Assembly: GCF_001426685.1 (NCBI RefSeq)
Contig: NZ_LMFB01000020.1
Span: 1 to 64,000 of the forward strand
Direction of reading: 5' to 3'
DNA from: Rhizobium sp. Root483D2
GTDB lineage: Bacteria > Pseudomonadota > Alphaproteobacteria > Rhizobiales > Rhizobiaceae
DNA length: 64,000 nucleotides
Position 1 is the first letter of the stretch, and each line of letters begins with the position of its first letter. The translations under genes and the position numbers were made by a program. The notes beneath the pieces are model-generated. The model was not told where the DNA came from. It searched no databases and worked only from the letters and a program-made list of their open reading frames with translations. Below, piece by piece: positions 15,844 through 24,563 of this stretch.

Positions 15844-17592
15844 ATGAAACGTGAAGAGATATTGGACGGGCTCCGCCAGAGCCCGAAGGTGGACGTGTGC
15901 GTCATCGGCGGCGGCATCAACGGCATCAGCGTCTTTCGGGAGCTGGCGCTGCAGGGGCTGAACGTCTTGCTTGTCGAAAAACACGACTATTGCTCGGGCG
16001 CCAGTTCGGCCCTGTCGCGCATGGTGCATGGCGGGCTGCGCTATCTGGAAAACGGCGAATTCAAGCTGGTGCAGGAATCGCTGGTCGAACGCGACCGGCT
16101 GTTGCGCAACGCGCCGCATTATGTCGCGCCGCTGCCGACGACGGTGCCGGTCTTCGATATCTTTTCCGGCCTTGGCAATGGCATCGTCCGGTTTTTGGGC
16201 CTCAGCCGCCGTCCGAGCCGCCGGGGCGCGATCGCCATCAAGGCAGGGCTCAGCATCTACGATTTCCTGACGCGCAAGCGGGCGATGATGCCGCGCCACC
16301 AGTTTCGCGGGCGGCGCACGACGCTTGAAAAATGGCCGGCGCTGCATCCCGGCATCAAGAGTTCGGCCACCTATTTCGACGCCTGGGTCAGCCATCCCGA
16401 GCGGCTTGGCATCGAACTGCTGCAAGATGGGCTTTCTGCCAAGTTCGGGGCTGCGGCGCTGAACTATGCGCAATTGCGCCGCACGGAGGATGGTCAGTAC
16501 CGTGTCGAGGACCAGATCGGCGGCGCGTCCGTGGCCGTGGAGCCCGCATTGATCATCAATGCCACCGGCGGCTGGATCGATATTGCCAACCAAAGCCTGT
16601 TTTCGCCGGACGCGCGGCCCGCACCCCTGATGGGCGGCACCAAGGGCTCGCATCTGATCATCGACAATGACGCGCTGCGCGAGGCGCTTGCTGATCATAT
16701 GATCTATTACGAGAACGAGGACGGGCGCATCTGTATCCTCTTTCCCTATCTCGGCAAGGTTCTTGTCGGCTCCACCGACATTCGCGTCGACGATCCGGAA
16801 ACGGTGCGCTGCGAGGCGGATGAGCGCGATTACATCCTGCAATCGCTCGCCTTCGTGCTGCCCGATATCAAGATCAGGCCCGACGAGATCGTCTTCCAGT
16901 TTGCCGGCGTGCGGCCGCTTCCGGCCAGCAATGACAGCTTCACCGGCCGCATTCCGCGCGACCATTTCTGCACGGTCGTCGAATCCACGGATGGTAGCCC
17001 ACCGGTGCTGTGCATGATCGGCGGCAAATGGACGACGTTTCGCTCTTTCGGAGAAATGGCAGCCGACATGGCGCTGGAACGGCTGGGCCGCCGCCGTCAC
17101 GTGGCAACCACCGACCGGGCAATCGGCGGCGGGCGGGCGTTTCCGGCCAATGCGCCGGTCTGGCTTGCGGGTATCGCCACGAAGAGCGGCCTTTCCTATG
17201 CGCGCATGGCGGAGCTGTTTTCCCGCTACGGCACGGATGCCGAGGCGGTCGCCGGTTTCATCGCCGCAGGACCGGACCAGGCGATGCCGCATGCCGGGTA
17301 CTCGGTGCGGGAATTACATTTCCTCATCCGCGATGAAGCGGTCGAGCATCTCGACGATCTCCTCTTGCGGCGGACGACGCTGGCGGTCTCGGGCGAAGTT
17401 TCGCTCGACATGATGGACGCCGTGCTCGATCTCCTGGCGCAGGAAAAGCGCTGGACATCGGGGCAGCGCGCCAGCGAGCGCGACCGTTTTCTCACCCTTC
17501 TCACCGGGCGCCACGGCGTCGACCACGATACGCTTTCCGCAAGGAACGAACCAAGGAGTACACAATGCGACACAACAGCAAAGTCCGGATGA
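15844..17592 (+). CDS. GlpD/EryB-like FAD-dependent polyol-phosphate dehydrogenase
   Basis: A 582-residue flavoprotein of the glycerol-3-phosphate dehydrogenase family. The FAD motif is VCVIGGGINGISVFRELALQ (about residues 19-38), followed by SSALSRMVHGGLRYLE, GSTDIRVDDPE and the C-terminal helical domain of GlpD proteins. EryB, which oxidises erythritol phosphate, is a GlpD homologue; next to a SorC regulator and an LyxK/EryA-like kinase the same logic suggests oxidation of a phosphorylated polyol to a ketose phosphate, with electrons passed to the quinone pool at the membrane. Its end overlaps the class I aldolase start by 28 bases in a different frame, indicating tight coupling. Confidence 0.88.
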   Translation: MKREEILDGLRQSPKVDVCVIGGGINGISVFRELALQGLNVLLVEKHDYCSGASSALSRMVHGGLRYLENGEFKLVQESLVERDRLLRNAPHYVAPLPTTVPVFDIFSGLGNGIVRFLGLSRRPSRRGAIAIKAGLSIYDFLTRKRAMMPRHQFRGRRTTLEKWPALHPGIKSSATYFDAWVSHPERLGIELLQDGLSAKFGAAALNYAQLRRTEDGQYRVEDQIGGASVAVEPALIINATGGWIDIANQSLFSPDARPAPLMGGTKGSHLIIDNDALREALADHMIYYENEDGRICILFPYLGKVLVGSTDIRVDDPETVRCEADERDYILQSLAFVLPDIKIRPDEIVFQFAGVRPLPASNDSFTGRIPRDHFCTVVESTDGSPPVLCMIGGKWTTFRSFGEMAADMALERLGRRRHVATTDRAIGGGRAFPANAPVWLAGIATKSGLSYARMAELFSRYGTDAEAVAGFIAAGPDQAMPHAGYSVRELHFLIRDEAVEHLDDLLLRRTTLAVSGEVSLDMMDAVLDLLAQEKRWTSGQRASERDRFLTLLTGRHGVDHDTLSARNEPRSTQCDTTAKSG

Positions 17593-18407
17593 ACCGGCTG
17601 TTCGGCAACGGCCGCTGCCTCGACGTGGCGATCGATCACGGCGTCTGCAACGAACCGTCCTTCCTCAACGGACTTGAGGATATTGAGGCCGTCGTGACCG
17701 CGCTGGTATCTGCAGCACCGGACGCGATCCAGATGAATTACGGCCAGGCCGACCTGTTGCAGGACGTTCCCGGCAAGGACAAGCCGGCGCTGGTGATGCG
17801 CATCGACATGGGCAATCCCTATAACCGCATCCGCCACCGCGACATGTGGGCGGTGCTGCAGAACGAGGCCGAGCCGCTGATCGGCGCGATCGAGATGGAT
17901 GCGGCCTGCGTCGTCGTCAACCTGTTCATGCTGCCGGACGAGCCGGACCTGTTTCGCCAATGCGTTGAGAATATTTCCCGCGTCAGGGCCGATTGCGACA
18001 AATATGGCATGCCGCTGATGATCGAGCCGCTGGTGATGCAGCCGGTGACGGAGAAGGGCGGCTACATGGTCGATGGCGATGCCGACAAGATCGTCACGCT
18101 GACGCGTCTGGCGCGCGAAATGGGCGCCGATATCATCAAGGCCGACCCGACCGACAATGCGGAGGATTTCCACCGTGTCGTCGAAGCGGCCCGGTGCCCG
18201 GTTCTGGTGCGCGGCGGCGGCAAGGAAGACTTGAGCGCCGTGTTCGACAAATCCGCAGCCTTGATGCGCCAGGGCGCCATGGGCATGGTCTATGGGCGCA
18301 ACATCTACCAGCATGCCAATCCGAGTGCCGTGGTGCGCGGGCTGATGGCGATCATCCATGAGAATGCGAGCGGCGAAGAGGCATTTGCGCGTTATCAGCA
18401 GGCGTAG
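17565..18407 (+). CDS. Class I aldolase, DhnA/LsrF-like
   Basis: A 280-residue DeoC/LacD/FbaB-type class I aldolase. Family landmarks are CLDVAIDHGVCNE near residue 20, the Schiff-base Lys K192 in ADIIKADPT, LVRGGGKEDL and a C-terminal phosphate site MGMVYGRNIYQH. It would cleave a ketose phosphate without metal, plausibly the product of the flavoprotein dehydrogenase whose gene it overlaps. It is a different aldolase class from that at 8436, so the two loci use unrelated cleavage enzymes. AAGGAG about 8 bases before the ATG supports the start. Confidence 0.88.
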   Translation: MRHNSKVRMNRLFGNGRCLDVAIDHGVCNEPSFLNGLEDIEAVVTALVSAAPDAIQMNYGQADLLQDVPGKDKPALVMRIDMGNPYNRIRHRDMWAVLQNEAEPLIGAIEMDAACVVVNLFMLPDEPDLFRQCVENISRVRADCDKYGMPLMIEPLVMQPVTEKGGYMVDGDADKIVTLTRLAREMGADIIKADPTDNAEDFHRVVEAARCPVLVRGGGKEDLSAVFDKSAALMRQGAMGMVYGRNIYQHANPSAVVRGLMAIIHENASGEEAFARYQQA

Positions 18408-18417
18408 GGCGTCGCGT

Positions 18418-18544
18418 CTTCTTCCCCCCACAGGGGAGAACTGCCTTGTGGAAGCGAGGCGATGAGGGGGCGGCAAATTCAGAGCTTGCCGCCCCCTCAT
18501 CCGGTCCTTCGGGCCACCTTCTCCCCGTTGGCGAGAAGGGGAAG
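18418..18544 (-). repeat. Palindromic intergenic repeat, copy A (inverted)
   Basis: This gap between aldolase and kinase holds an element of about 127 bases with paired blocks CGATGAGGGGGCGGCAA and TTGCCGCCCCCTCATCCGG, flanked by degenerate CTTCTCCCC/GGGGAGAAG-type arms. It matches copies at 21774-21902 and 22022-22150 in reverse orientation. As it lies inside a co-oriented gene string, its hairpins could act on the mRNA. Confidence 0.75.
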
Positions 18545-18605
18545 TTGGGCCTGTGTTTTCGGCCAAAATTGCGCAAAACTGTCAGAGCCTTGGGAGGGGT
18601 TGAGA

Positions 18606-20135
18606 ATGAAACACTATCTTTTGGGGCTCGACGCCGGAAACACGGTCATCAAGGCCGTCATTTTCGACCGGGCGGGCAACGAAATCGCGGCGGCTTCCGA
18701 GGAAGGGCACAGCCGCATGCCGAGCCCCGGCCATGTCGAGCGTGGCCTCGACGAGCTCTGGACCAATGCGCGGCAGGTGATCCGCGCCTGCATCGAAAAG
18801 GCAGGGATAAAGCCGGACGAAATCGCGGCGATCGGTTGCGCCGGGCATGGGAACGGCCTTTATGCGCTCGATCGCGATGGCGCGCCGCTGCTCGGCATCC
18901 AGTCGATCGACACGCGGGCGACCGGTCTTGTCGAGCAATGGGCGGGAGAGGGCGTGGGCGATCTGACCCAGCCGATCGCGCGGCAGCGTCCGTGGCCATC
19001 CCAGACACCGACATTGCTGGCCTGGCTGAAGCGCTACAAGCCGGAGCAGTTCAGCCGGATCGGCACGGTGTTCTTTTCCAAGGATTTCATCGTCAACCGC
19101 CTGACCGGCGAGCGCGTCAGCGAAGTCTCCGACATGTCCGGCGCCGGGCTGCTCGATCTTGCCGCGCGCCGCTACGACCAGGCGCTGATGGAGGCCTATG
19201 GCCTTGGCGACTGCATGGACGTTTTGCCGCCGCTGATCGAAAGCGCCGATATTGCCGGCACAGTGACGGACGAGGTTGCCACGCAGACCGGGCTTGCTGC
19301 CGGCACGCCGGTGATCGGCGGGCTGTTCGACGTCGTCGCTTCCGCGCTCGGCTCGGGCGTGACGCGCACCGGCAGCGCCTCGATCATCGCCGGAACCTGG
19401 AGCATCAACCAGGTGATCATCGACGGCCCCGATCTCGACGGACCGGTGTTCATGTCCTCGACCTTCGATCGCAGCCGCTATATGGCAATGGAAAACAGCG
19501 CCACCTCGGCTGCCAATCTCGAATGGCTGGTCAAGGAATTTTTCGAAGGCGCGCACACGGAAGGGGTCTCGCCGTTTGATGCAGCTTGCGCACTGGCAGG
19601 CGCAGTCGAACCCTCGGCAGACGATCCGCTCTACCATCCCTATCTCTACGGCGCCCAGCAGGACGGCCATGCGCGCGCCGGGTTTTACGGCATTGCCGGC
19701 TGGCACACCAAGGGGCATCTCGTCCGGGCGCTGCTGGAAGGTGTCGCCTTCGGCCACCGCCAGCATATCGAGACGATCCGCAAGGCGGGTGCCGTGTTCA
19801 ACGAAGCCGTCCTGTCGGGCGGCGGGTCACGCAGCCTGATCTGGCCGCAGATCTTTGCCGATGTGCTCGGCGTTCCCGTCACCGTCGCCCGCTCGCGCGA
19901 GACCGGGGCGCTCGGGGCCGCCATTGCGGCCGGAACCGGCGTCGGCATTTTTGCCGATTTCGCTGCGGGTGCAGCCGCCATGGTGCAGACCGAGCGGCAT
20001 TACCGTCCGAACGTCTCGCTTGAGGCGCATTATGCCAGGCGCTACGCTCTCTATAAGGATATTGCCGAAGCGATGGCGCCGCTCTGGCGGCGTCTGACGG
20101 CGGTGCAGCCCATTGTTGCTGGAGTGGCGGCGTGA
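18606..20135 (+). CDS. FGGY-family kinase, LyxK/EryA-like (second of two)
   Basis: A 509-residue FGGY kinase: phosphate loop LLGLDAGNTVIKAVIFD at the N terminus, catalytic D242 in VIGGLFDVVASALG, then ATSAANLEWLVKEFF and LSGGGSRSLIWPQIFADVLG. These blocks align by eye with E. coli L-xylulose kinase LyxK and with erythritol kinases. It would phosphorylate the imported polyol or ketose at the start of the second pathway. GGGAGG nine bases upstream fixes the ATG at 18606. The GMC oxidoreductase starts at its stop codon. It shares only family features with the kinase at 6940. Confidence 0.9.
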   Translation: MKHYLLGLDAGNTVIKAVIFDRAGNEIAAASEEGHSRMPSPGHVERGLDELWTNARQVIRACIEKAGIKPDEIAAIGCAGHGNGLYALDRDGAPLLGIQSIDTRATGLVEQWAGEGVGDLTQPIARQRPWPSQTPTLLAWLKRYKPEQFSRIGTVFFSKDFIVNRLTGERVSEVSDMSGAGLLDLAARRYDQALMEAYGLGDCMDVLPPLIESADIAGTVTDEVATQTGLAAGTPVIGGLFDVVASALGSGVTRTGSASIIAGTWSINQVIIDGPDLDGPVFMSSTFDRSRYMAMENSATSAANLEWLVKEFFEGAHTEGVSPFDAACALAGAVEPSADDPLYHPYLYGAQQDGHARAGFYGIAGWHTKGHLVRALLEGVAFGHRQHIETIRKAGAVFNEAVLSGGGSRSLIWPQIFADVLGVPVTVARSRETGALGAAIAAGTGVGIFADFAAGAAAMVQTERHYRPNVSLEAHYARRYALYKDIAEAMAPLWRRLTAVQPIVAGVAA

Positions 20136-21757
20136 CCATGCGTGTGAATGATGCAGCAATCGATGCGGGACGCTACGATTTCATCGTCGTCGGCGCCGGG
20201 TCTGCGGGATGCGTTCTCGCCAACCGGCTCTCGGCCGATCCGAAGAACCGCGTGCTGTTGCTCGAGGCCGGCGGCACCGACCGGTATCACTGGGTGCATG
20301 TGCCGATCGGCTATCTCTACTGCATGGGCAATCCGCGTACCGACTGGATGATGAAGACCGCGGCCGAAGCCGGGCTGAACGGCCGGTCGCTCCCCTATCC
20401 GCGCGGCAAGGTGCTCGGCGGCTGCTCGTCGATCAACGGCATGATCTATATGCGCGGGCAGGCGGCGGATTATGACGGCTGGCGGCAGGCGGGCAATGCC
20501 GGCTGGGGCTGGGACGATGTTCTGCCCTATTTCCTGAAGTCCGAGGACAATTATCGCGGCAAGTCTTCAATGCACGGGGCAGGCGGCGAGTGGCGGGTGG
20601 AAAAACAGCGGCTGTCCTGGCCGATCCTCGACGCCTTTCGCGATGCCGCCGAAGAGCTTGGCATCCGCAAGACCGACGATTTCAACGATGGCGACAATGA
20701 AGGATCGGGCTATTTCGAGGTCAACCAGCGCGGCGGCCTGCGCTGGAACACCACCAAGGCGTTCCTGCGCCCGGCGATGAAGCGGGCCAATCTGCGCGTG
20801 CTGACGGGGGCCGAGACCGAGCGGCTCGAATTCGACGGCAGGGCGGTCACGGGCGTGCGCTTCCGGCTGAACGGGCAGACCCATGTCGCCCATGCCGGCC
20901 GTGAGGTCGTGCTGTCGGCTGGAGCGATCCATTCGCCGAAAATCCTGGAACTGTCAGGCGTCGGCCGTCCGGATGTGCTGTCGCGTGCCGGAATCGAACC
21001 AACCCATGATCTTCCGGGCGTCGGCGAGAACCTGCAGGATCATCTGCAGATCCGCACGGTCTTTCGCATCGAGGGCGCCAAGACCCTGAACCAGCTCTAT
21101 CACAACCTGTTCACCCGCGCCGGCATGGGGCTCGAATATATGCTGCGCCGGTCGGGTCCCCTGTCGATGGCGCCGAGCCAGCTCGGTATCTTTGCTAAGA
21201 GCGATCCGGCCGTGGCGACCGCCGATCTCGAATATCACGTCCAGCCCTTGAGCACCGACCGGCTGGGCGAGCCGCTGCACCGGTATCCCGCCGTGACCGT
21301 TTCCGTCTGCAACCTGCGGCCGGAAAGCCGGGGCACGGTGCATGTCGCCGGACCGGAGCTTGCCGCCGCCCCGGAGATCCGGCCAAACTATCTTTCGACC
21401 GCCGGCGACCGGATCGTTGCCACCAATTCGATCCGTCACGCCCGCCGGCTGATGGAGGCCGGTGCCATCCGGAAATACCGCCCACAGGAAATGCTGCCGG
21501 GCACGCAGTTTCAGAGCGACGAGGACCTGATCCGCCGCGTCGGCGACATCGCCACGACGATCTTCCATCCCGTCGGCACCTGCAAGATGGGCAGCGACAC
21601 GATGGCCGTGGTCGACGCGCAGTTGCGGGTGCACGGGCTTTCGAAATTACGGATCGCCGATGCCTCAATCATGCCGGCGATCGTTTCGGGCAATACCAAT
21701 TCGCCGGTGATTATGATCGCGGAGAAGGCGGCGGAGAGTATCTTGTCGGGAGCGTAG
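20132..21757 (+). CDS. GMC-family FAD oxidoreductase (choline dehydrogenase-like)
   Basis: A 541-residue glucose-methanol-choline oxidoreductase. It has the FAD motif IVVGAGSAGCVLANRL, GMC signature 1 (PRGKVLGGCSSINGMIYMRG), signature 2 region (GAIHSPKILELSGVG) and the catalytic His/Asn segment (FHPVGTCKMG, NTNSPVIMIAEKAAE). A GTG start at 20132 overlaps the kinase stop and has GGAG seven bases upstream; ATG at 20138 is the alternative. It would oxidise an alcohol group, perhaps the polyol or an alcohol by-product, feeding electrons to an acceptor. It ends the polyol operon; palindromic repeats follow. Confidence 0.9.
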   Translation: MTMRVNDAAIDAGRYDFIVVGAGSAGCVLANRLSADPKNRVLLLEAGGTDRYHWVHVPIGYLYCMGNPRTDWMMKTAAEAGLNGRSLPYPRGKVLGGCSSINGMIYMRGQAADYDGWRQAGNAGWGWDDVLPYFLKSEDNYRGKSSMHGAGGEWRVEKQRLSWPILDAFRDAAEELGIRKTDDFNDGDNEGSGYFEVNQRGGLRWNTTKAFLRPAMKRANLRVLTGAETERLEFDGRAVTGVRFRLNGQTHVAHAGREVVLSAGAIHSPKILELSGVGRPDVLSRAGIEPTHDLPGVGENLQDHLQIRTVFRIEGAKTLNQLYHNLFTRAGMGLEYMLRRSGPLSMAPSQLGIFAKSDPAVATADLEYHVQPLSTDRLGEPLHRYPAVTVSVCNLRPESRGTVHVAGPELAAAPEIRPNYLSTAGDRIVATNSIRHARRLMEAGAIRKYRPQEMLPGTQFQSDEDLIRRVGDIATTIFHPVGTCKMGSDTMAVVDAQLRVHGLSKLRIADASIMPAIVSGNTNSPVIMIAEKAAESILSGA

Positions 21758-21773
21758 GGACAGTCTTTCTTCT

Positions 21774-21902
21774 CTTCTCCCCGGCGGGGAGAAGGTGGCC
21801 CGCAGGGCCGGATGAGGGGGCGGTTCGCTCCGAATTCGCGGAAAGACCCCCTCATCGCCTCGCGTCAGCTCGGCACTTCTCCCCGCTGGGGAGAAGGGGG
21901 AG
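21774..21902 (+). repeat. Palindromic intergenic repeat, copy B (129 bases)
   Basis: The element begins with CTTCTCCCC (21774-21782) and GGGGAGAAG (21786-21794), a perfect 9-base-pair hairpin, and ends with the same hairpin at 21876-21896. Between are GGATGAGGGGGCGG and CCCCCTCATCGCCTCGCG blocks that pair. It follows the GMC gene directly and may terminate its transcript. Confidence 0.8.
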
Positions 21903-22021
21903 ATCGTGGCGGCGCCCGCATTCCACAGTCGATTGTCGGCAATCCGACAGCGCGAGCTGATCGCCGCGCCATCTGCAAGATCGGCAACGCCATGAGCACA
22001 GGAGCCCTCGGCGTCCTCGCT

Positions 22022-22150
22022 CTTCTCCCCAGCGGGGAGAAGGTGGCGCACAGCGCCGGATGAGGGGGCCAAGTGCTCCGAACCTGCCGAACCGCCCCCT
22101 CATCGCCTCGCATGCGCTCGGCACTTCTCCCCGCCGGGGAGAAGGGGGAG
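22022..22150 (+). repeat. Palindromic intergenic repeat, copy C (129 bases)
   Basis: Same length and direction as copy B, 119 bases beyond it: CTTCTCCCC (22022-22030)/GGGGAGAAG (22034-22042) at the left and the same hairpin at 22124-22144. The arms differ from copy B by compensating changes (for example GGTGGCGCACAGCGCC against GGTGGCCCGCAGGGCC). No gene is visible in 21758-22285. Bases 22213-22251 add small palindromes (CTCAATTGAG; GCACC/GGTGC) that may stop the convergent reductase transcript. Confidence 0.8.
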
Positions 22151-22285
22151 ATCCTTCGCCAGCCGCTTTTCACAGTCGATAGTCCTGAGGTGCGGAGGAT
22201 CAAAAATCACCTCTCAATTGAGGAGTGCCCTTGTCGGCACCTTGATGGTGCGGACTTAACTCCGCATCACAGTCCGTCCGAATGC

Positions 22286-23155
22286 TCAACCTTCCATACG
22301 GTCAGCGAAAACCGAGAAATCGCTGCCCTCGAAATCGGTCGAGGTGCTGACGGCTTCCCAGTCTGCGGCGGCCTTGCTGCGCGCGGCTTCGGTCTGCTTG
22401 AACATATGGAGGGCATCGCTGCCGAGGAGGAGGTGGGGTGGAAGATCGGTGCGGCTGGCGAGGTCGAGGATGACCTGGGCGACCTTGCCGGGATCGCCGA
22501 ATTCCTTGCCGACATAGGCTTTCAGCAGGTTGGTTATTGCCCCGACGCTCGGCTCATAGTCCGGCATGATGGCTGGGACGCTGCCGCGCGCCACCTGGCC
22601 CCAATTGGTGCGCATGCCGCCCGGCTCGACCGCGATGACCTTGACGCCGAAGGCTGCGGCTTCCATGGCCAAAACTTCGGTGAAGCCGCCGACGGCCCAT
22701 TTGGCCGACTGGTAGGCGCTGAGGCCGGGTGTGCCGATGCGGCCGCCGACCGAGGAAATGTTGATGATATGGCCGGAGCGCTGGCCGCGCATGACCGGCA
22801 GGGCCGCGCGGGCGAGATTGACGACGCCGTAGAAATTGGTGTCGATCTGCGCCTTGAAGGCCTCGGGCGTTGTCTGCTCGAACGGCGCGACATTGCCGTA
22901 GCCGGCATTGTTGACGAGCACGTCGAGCCTGCCGAACGTATCGACGGCGAACTGCACGGCAGCGTCAGCGGCCGCAGCATCGGTCACATCGAGCGCCGTG
23001 ATGGCGACCTGATCCCCATATTGTTCTTTGAGGGCCGACAGTTGTTGCGGATTGCGTGCGGTGGCGACGAGGCGGTCGCCGTGGCGCAGCACGGCTTCGG
23101 CAATGGTGCGGCCAAGACCGTTGGCACTGCCGGTGATCAACCATGTTTTAGACAT
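22286..23155 (-). CDS. Short-chain dehydrogenase/reductase
   Basis: A 289-residue classical SDR. It shows the NAD(P) motif TGSANGLGR (residues 8-16), NNAGYGN, the catalytic Ser region INISSVGGR and YQSAK, then PGGMRTNW. AAGGAA eight bases before the ATG at 23155 supports the start. Cofactor preference is probably NADP, given ATARN after the second strand. The adjacent TetR gene is on the same strand upstream, and a motif shared between the two upstream regions suggests TetR control. The substrate is unknown; quinone or aldehyde detoxification is typical of such pairs. Confidence 0.9.
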   Translation of the reverse strand: MSKTWLITGSANGLGRTIAEAVLRHGDRLVATARNPQQLSALKEQYGDQVAITALDVTDAAAADAAVQFAVDTFGRLDVLVNNAGYGNVAPFEQTTPEAFKAQIDTNFYGVVNLARAALPVMRGQRSGHIINISSVGGRIGTPGLSAYQSAKWAVGGFTEVLAMEAAAFGVKVIAVEPGGMRTNWGQVARGSVPAIMPDYEPSVGAITNLLKAYVGKEFGDPGKVAQVILDLASRTDLPPHLLLGSDALHMFKQTEAARSKAAADWEAVSTSTDFEGSDFSVFADRMEG

Positions 23156-23180
23156 GTCATGTTCCTTTGTTGGTAAAATA

Positions 23181-23203
23181 ATGAATGATTACTCACTCAT
23201 TTT
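23181..23203. promoter_or_regulatory. Probable TetR operator upstream of the SDR gene
   Basis: Read on the minus strand this site contains AATGAGTGAGTA followed by ATCATTCATT. The same 12-base AATGAGTGAGTA occurs at 23808-23819 beside the TetR gene's own operator. It lies about 26-48 bases before the SDR start, where a repressor would block transcription. Confidence 0.6.
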
Positions 23204-23223
23204 TGGAGTGAAAATTAAGCATT

Positions 23224-23808
23224 CTACCGGGCGGCGATGGCCCCCCAGAAAGCGTCGAACCCGGCGCTCTTGTAGCTTTCCGTTTTTGCGGGATCGCCGG
23301 CGATGAATTCGAGCACCATCTCGGCGAGCGATTCGATGATGCCACCGATGAAGGCGATCGGCTGAGGGCGCAGGACGCCGGTGTCGAAGCCCTCGTTCAG
23401 CATCGCCTCCATATCGCGGAAGCCTTCGGCGCCGGCCTTGCGGATGGCCCCGGTGATCTTGCCGGACACGGCGAGCTGCCGCATCGCCTTGCGTTTTGCC
23501 GGGCTGGCGGCACCCCAATCGATGGAGCGGTCCCAGAGGTGCCGGCAGCGATCCTTGACATCAGCGTCACCGGGATAGCCGGCGATCAGCATCGTCCGGA
23601 ACTCGGATTTCAGATGCAAATAGAGCTGGTTGAGCAGCTCGTCCTTGGTACTGAAATAGGTAAACAGCGAGCCTTCGGCGACACCGGCACCCTTGGCGAT
23701 CCCGGCCGTCGATGCACCGATGCCGAGGGCGGCCACGGCCTGCGTGGCGGCGTTCAGGATCGCGTTGCGTTTGTCTTCGCTTAAGGGGCGGGCCAAGGTG
23801 AAGTCCAA
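23224..23808 (-). CDS. TetR-family repressor (SDR module)
   Basis: A 194-residue TetR-type regulator. The N-terminal helix-turn-helix covers about residues 13-55 (AILNAATQAVAALGI, GAGVAEGSLFTYFSTKDELLNQLY); the remainder is a variable ligand-binding domain. No ATG is available: the only in-frame start before the domain is TTG at 23808, with an in-frame stop just upstream, and the start adjoins the operator at 23813. It probably represses itself and the downstream SDR gene, released by the SDR's substrate or a related small molecule. Confidence 0.85.
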   Translation of the reverse strand: MDFTLARPLSEDKRNAILNAATQAVAALGIGASTAGIAKGAGVAEGSLFTYFSTKDELLNQLYLHLKSEFRTMLIAGYPGDADVKDRCRHLWDRSIDWGAASPAKRKAMRQLAVSGKITGAIRKAGAEGFRDMEAMLNEGFDTGVLRPQPIAFIGGIIESLAEMVLEFIAGDPAKTESYKSAGFDAFWGAIAAR

Positions 23809-23812
23809 TGAG

Positions 23813-23826
23813 TGAGTACGTACTCA
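23813..23826. promoter_or_regulatory. TetR operator palindrome
   Basis: TGAGTACGTACTCA is a perfect 14-base palindrome starting five bases before the TTG start of the TetR gene. It overlaps the AATGAGTGAGTA element shared with the SDR upstream region. Autoregulation by occlusion of the start region is the simplest reading. Confidence 0.7.
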
Positions 23827-23852
23827 GTTATATGGCTATCACTCTCCCGGTG

Positions 23853-24515
23853 TCAAGAGCCTCTGGAAGGTGACGTGTCGTCGAAGCTCCGATAGGCCAT
23901 GCGCTTGTATGTTTCAATCAACGCGCGGCCTTCGGTCTCGCCGGTCGAAATCGCCAGCCGCATGACGCATTCGCCGAGATACATGATGAGAAGGGCCGGC
24001 ACCTTGAGCCGGTCAAGATCTTCGTCCGGCAAGGCGCGTTTCAGCGCTGCGGCAAGGAGGACGGCATTTTGCCGGCTCTCGGCCAGTTCGATATCCCGCA
24101 GGCTCTTGTCAGCCTGCATCGCCGACCAGATGTCGCGGATCACCGGCTCGGCCTGGAAGATATTATAATACTCGTCGATCAGCGCCGAGAAGGCCTGCCG
24201 CAGGTCTTCAACCGTCTTCACATGCGCCAGGCCATCGGCGATGCAGGCCCGCGAGACGTCGTTGTAGCGTTCGGCGAGCGTCTGAATGATCGCCGCCTTG
24301 TCGGGGAAGTACTGGTAGAGCGAGCCGATGGAAATGCCGCTCAATTCGGCGACTTCGCTCATCCGCATCGTGTCGCTGCCGCGCTCGGCAATCAGCCGCG
24401 ATGCACTGGCCAGAATATGCTCGACCCTCTCGCGGCTGCGCTTTTGCGTCGGCGATTTGCGCATGGCGCCGTCGTCCTCGGGTACCGGCGCGGGGGCTGT
24501 CTGGTCGATGGCCAA
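23853..24515 (-). CDS. TetR-family repressor (NmrA module)
   Basis: A 220-residue TetR-type regulator, HTH at about residues 30-72 (ILASASRLIAERGSDTMRMSEVAELSG, GSLYQYFPDKAAIIQTLAERY). The likely start is TTG at 24515 with AAAGGA six bases upstream; ATG at 24464 (MRKSPTQ) would remove 17 poorly conserved residues. It is divergent from the NmrA-like reductase at 24618, and a triple-half-site palindrome lies between them. It probably represses both directions. It belongs to a different TetR subgroup from the neighbour at 23224. Confidence 0.87.
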   Translation of the reverse strand: MAIDQTAPAPVPEDDGAMRKSPTQKRSRERVEHILASASRLIAERGSDTMRMSEVAELSGISIGSLYQYFPDKAAIIQTLAERYNDVSRACIADGLAHVKTVEDLRQAFSALIDEYYNIFQAEPVIRDIWSAMQADKSLRDIELAESRQNAVLLAAALKRALPDEDLDRLKVPALLIMYLGECVMRLAISTGETEGRALIETYKRMAYRSFDDTSPSRGS

Positions 24516-24563
24516 TCTTTGTCCTTTCGAAATTCCACTTGACGATCAAAATACGAGGGTTTA

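Noticed and set aside
15484-17292. Antisense open frame of 602 codons opposite the GlpD-like gene
   Set aside because: It mirrors the codon pattern of the real gene in a high-GC genome, shows no domain or ribosome site, and is rich in Arg, Asp and Gln as expected of a shadow frame.
18412-22150. CRISPR array
   Set aside because: The repeated CTTCTCCCC/GGGGAGAAG blocks belong to three separate palindromic intergenic elements, without regular spacers or cas genes.
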